Shown: positions 5,084 through 7,325 of the stretch, piece by piece
How the letters are laid out: each line of letters starts with the position of its first letter
How positions within the stretch are numbered: the first letter of the stretch is position 1
Source of the DNA: Chloroflexota bacterium
GTDB taxonomy: Bacteria; Chloroflexota; Limnocylindria; Limnocylindrales; CSP1-4
Length of the DNA stretch: 7,325 nt
NCBI GenBank assembly: GCA_021786915.1
Contig: JAJYMP010000387.1
Coordinates: 1-7,325, forward strand
Direction of reading: 5' to 3'
Notes under the pieces: model-generated
The model's input: only the letters and a program-made list of their open reading frames with translations
Told to the model about the DNA's origin: nothing
The model's database searches: none
Program-made: the position numbers and the translations under genes

Positions 5084-6193
5084 TCACTCTGCGTGTTGCG
5101 ACCGAGCGATCACCAGAGCTGCGTCCGGCCCGGTGATCACCGGGGGAGTGCGCGAGATCAGAGGAGCGAGCGCCGCGAGAAGAAGAGCCGGACTGTGCCA
5201 GGCTGCCACGGGTGATCCAGCGACCATCGTGCACACGGCGGCCGCCCACGCGGCGCGAGGATGGTGTCGCAGGATGAACACGCTGCACAGGCCAGCGACG
5301 AGGCCGAGCCGCGGGAGCCACGCCGCCAGCGCCGGCTCCAGGCCAAGGAACCGCCCCAGGGCAGCCAGACTCGCGGGGCCTTGGGCTCCACTGTAGTTGG
5401 TTGCGCTCACGGAGACGAACTGAGCGAAGATGTCTGGCTCGCTTCCTATGACGGTCACGACCGCCAGCCCTGCGCACACCGCGAGTGCTGCTGCCGTCGT
5501 CCGCCATCGCCCAGTCACGAGCGCCCACCACACCAGCGCCGCGGGCGTGAGCTTCAGTGACGTGAGCACCCCAAGCAGACCGCCAGCGGTCAACTGCCGG
5601 CCGTACCGGTGGAACCGCCACACGACCAGGAGCATGAGCAGCACGAAGGCATCGATGTTCCCGACCACGATCGTCAGCGCGATCGTCAGCGAGAGTACCG
5701 CCACTGCCGGACCGGCCACGACCGGTGTTCGAAGAACAAGCCAGCCGATGGCGACCAGCTCGCAGATCGCCATCAGGACGACCCAGGTCTTCATCGCGTC
5801 CTCAACGCCGAGCATGGTCACGATCGGCCTGAACATGACGCCGATCAACGGCGGCGAGAAGATGGCGACCGGCGCATAACCCGGGCCGAGGTCCACATGA
5901 GCGTACAACGGCTCCCCGCGTGCCAAGCGAAGGCCAGCCTGGACGTAGTTCCACGTGTCACCGGGGAACGGCCGCGTCGTGAGCCACCAGCCCAGAATGA
6001 CCGCGATGAAGATGATCCCGGTTGCGGCGCCCACGACCCGAGCCACACGTAGCAGCACGATCAGATCTTGACTGGAGGGGGGCCAAACCACAAGGCGACA
6101 ACTGGCCGGACGCGACTGCGGAGGAACTCGTCTGGAGTCAACGAGCACCAAGCATCGAGCGGCGTTGCGGTCCCGCTGCGCCGGCGGTTCCAC
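5084..6193 (-). CDS. GT87 (DUF2029) polyprenyl-phosphate-sugar glycosyltransferase
   Basis: As read from GTG 6193 this is a 369-residue polytopic membrane protein and the first gene of the glycan cluster. Membrane helix 1 is at about residues 52-70. RPFPGDTWNYVQAGLRLARG (74-93) carries the probable catalytic D79 and is followed by EPLYAHVDLGPGYAPVAIFS (94-113), a very typical GT87 block. IVVGNIDAFVLLMLLVVW (175-192) and VLTSLKLTPAALVWW (209-223), with the Lys-x-x-Pro element, confirm the family. It is an outer-face enzyme using a lipid-linked sugar. The first 45 or so residues are Arg/Pro-rich, not membrane-like, and contain no family motif. In-frame GTGs at 6091 and 6058 may be the true start, giving 335 or 324 residues. 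None of the three has a clear ribosome-binding site and no TANNNT box was found in this stretch, so the start is open. Stop and next start are 33 bases apart. Confidence 0.85.
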   Translation of the reverse strand: MEPPAQRDRNAARCLVLVDSRRVPPQSRPASCRLVVWPPSSQDLIVLLRVARVVGAATGIIFIAVILGWWLTTRPFPGDTWNYVQAGLRLARGEPLYAHVDLGPGYAPVAIFSPPLIGVMFRPIVTMLGVEDAMKTWVVLMAICELVAIGWLVLRTPVVAGPAVAVLSLTIALTIVVGNIDAFVLLMLLVVWRFHRYGRQLTAGGLLGVLTSLKLTPAALVWWALVTGRWRTTAAALAVCAGLAVVTVIGSEPDIFAQFVSVSATNYSGAQGPASLAALGRFLGLEPALAAWLPRLGLVAGLCSVFILRHHPRAAWAAAVCTMVAGSPVAAWHSPALLLAALAPLISRTPPVITGPDAALVIARSQHAE

Positions 6194-6238
6194 GAGACGA
6201 GGACAGGTGGCAGGGCCGTCGCTGACTCGCTGGTGGCG

Positions 6239-7325
6239 TCAGCGCTCCTCGAACGCAGCGAGCAGCTCGTCGCCATCGAGCGCGGCGGCGAGCTGAGCGC
6301 GGATCGGTTCGAAGCCGGCTCGGGACACGCCGACCAAGGGAGTAGAGGTGGTTACACCGGGGACCTGGGCACCCTTCCGGATCAGTTCGGCGAGGTCGGA
6401 TCCGTCGAACCTGCCCCGCGCTCGCCACTTGATCGACCCGATGAAGGCGATTCCCTTCACCGGCGGCTTGCGGCGGTCGGCTCCGATCAGGTCGATCTCC
6501 GGGTCGTTCTTCTTCGTCCAGTAGCCGCCGACGACCGAAGCGTCACCGAACCTCGGATCCGGCAGCAGGTGTTCGATGGCCTCGCGGATGAGCGGCTCGA
6601 TCGATCGGCCCCGGAACGTCTCCCAGGCAGCCAGGATCCCGGGCACGAGCACGCGCCCCCGCCCCCGCTCGATCTCGGCGAGCTGCGCGTCGACGAACCG
6701 CAGGTAGAAGCGGAGGTAGGGGTCGGTCACCCCGTAACGGGTGTCGGTGCTGCGTGCGATCGACAACGGCAGCCGCGCCTCGATGACCCGCTTCCGGTCG
6801 ATGAGCGTGCGAAGGGGCGGGGTCAAGTTCTTGGACTCGATCCTGGTTTCGTCGGCGATCGCCTTGTGGGGCCGCTCGTCTGCGCCGATGACCGACAGGA
6901 TGGAGCGCGCCTGTGCGCCGGGCGGGAACTCAGCGTCGAGGATCAGCCGACCCGTCGAGACGAGGGGGTGCCCTTCGTCGGCGAGTGCGTCGGTCAGGAA
7001 CTCCCGCAGCGAGCCGGAGGTCCAGGTCCCGGCGATCTTCGGGAATCCGCCGGTCACGAGGTACGCATCGAGCGCGTCCGAACCTGTTCGACCGGTGAGT
7101 CGCGCCACCTCGATCGGAGAGAGCGGCGGGACGACTATTTCGCGGGTCGGCCGCTGGTGCAGCGGCCGACCGTACTCTGTCAGGGCGCTCATCATGCCCA
7201 GGTCGGAGCCGACGAGGATGAGCAGCACCGGCTGCCGGCTGAGCGTGCGTTCCCAGGCGGTGTTGACGCTCCCCTCGATCTCCCCGGCGGACCGGCCCTC
7301 GAGCAGCCACGGGAACTCGTCGATG
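6239..7325 (-). CDS. AAA-type ATPase with C-terminal DUF234 domain, missing its N-terminus
   Basis: The visible 361 residues belong to the ATPase_2/DUF234 class of bacterial and archaeal ATP-binding proteins of unknown role. The fragment opens with the Walker B motif IDEFPWLLEG (1-10). Next comes a sensor-like VLLILVGSDLGMM (33-45), then the family block YGRPLHQRPTREI (51-63) and DALDAYLVTGGFPKI (83-97). A winged-helix-like part (about 140-190) is followed by YGVTDPYLRFYLRFV (197-211), the classic 'DPYLRFW.RF' of this family. The DUF234 nuclease-like end has FRGRSIEPLIREAI (237-250), DPEIDLIGADRR (274-285) and FIGSIKW (294-300). Walker A is outside the window and the start is not seen. In the last motif the residue normally acidic in 'GECKW' is Ser, so nuclease activity is doubtful. 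The downstream gap to the GT87 start at 6193 is 45 bases without a terminator, so read-through into the glycan genes is possible, though no functional link is evident. Confidence 0.88.
   Translation of the reverse strand, partial: IDEFPWLLEGRSAGEIEGSVNTAWERTLSRQPVLLILVGSDLGMMSALTEYGRPLHQRPTREIVVPPLSPIEVARLTGRTGSDALDAYLVTGGFPKIAGTWTSGSLREFLTDALADEGHPLVSTGRLILDAEFPPGAQARSILSVIGADERPHKAIADETRIESKNLTPPLRTLIDRKRVIEARLPLSIARSTDTRYGVTDPYLRFYLRFVDAQLAEIERGRGRVLVPGILAAWETFRGRSIEPLIREAIEHLLPDPRFGDASVVGGYWTKKNDPEIDLIGADRRKPPVKGIAFIGSIKWRARGRFDGSDLAELIRKGAQVPGVTTSTPLVGVSRAGFEPIRAQLAAALDGDELLAAFEER
7145..7171. repeat. perfect 11-bp inverted repeat inside the ATPase gene
   Basis: GGTCGGCCGCT is followed by the 5-base loop GGTGC and then its exact reverse complement. 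It lies wholly inside the coding sequence, over the family-conserved GRPLHQRPT stretch, and the two arms encode the two Arg-Pro pairs. No T-run follows on either strand. It may be a chance product of the codons used, or a structured element in the mRNA or DNA. Confidence 0.6.

Noticed and set aside
6061..6276. A 71-codon minus-strand frame between the ATPase and the GT87 gene
   Set aside because: It overlaps the end of the ATPase gene and the start of the GT87 frame, has no motif and no ribosome-binding site.

Overview
High-GC bacterial DNA. Leucine and valine are written mostly as CTC and GTC in several genes, GTG starts are common, and at least one gene looks leaderless. This fits Chloroflexota (Limnocylindria/Ellin6529-like) or Actinomycetota. 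It is an inference from style, since the window holds no marker gene.

Layout from left to right. Positions 1-215 (minus) are the N-terminus of a membrane glycosyltransferase of the GT-C type that runs off the left edge. Positions 292-1043 (minus) hold a two-gene unit: a small excisionase-type helix-turn-helix protein, then, through an ATGA overlap, a 160-residue histidine-rich protein. The unit has its own clear promoter and looks like a toxin-antitoxin-type module. Positions 1206-2033 (plus) are a short GT87 membrane glycosyltransferase, which overlaps tail to tail with the next gene. Positions 2017-6193 (minus) are a probable envelope-glycan operon. In transcription order it carries a GT87 glycosyltransferase, a DPM1-like GT2 glycosyltransferase, a GalE-like NAD-dependent sugar-nucleotide epimerase/dehydratase (start corrected to a GTGA overlap) and a second GT87 protein. 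Positions 6239-7325 (minus) are most of an AAA-type ATPase with a C-terminal DUF234 domain, cut by the right edge before its Walker A motif.

The glycan genes suggest one pathway. The epimerase shapes an NDP-sugar, the GT2 enzyme moves a sugar onto polyprenyl phosphate at the cytoplasmic face, and the GT87/GT-C proteins use the lipid-linked sugar to build a polymer or glycoconjugate outside the membrane. The substrates cannot be read from the sequence. No RNA gene, CRISPR array, transposon or convincing terminator was seen. Every intergenic gap is shorter than 140 bases. The least familiar element is the helix-turn-helix plus histidine-rich protein pair.
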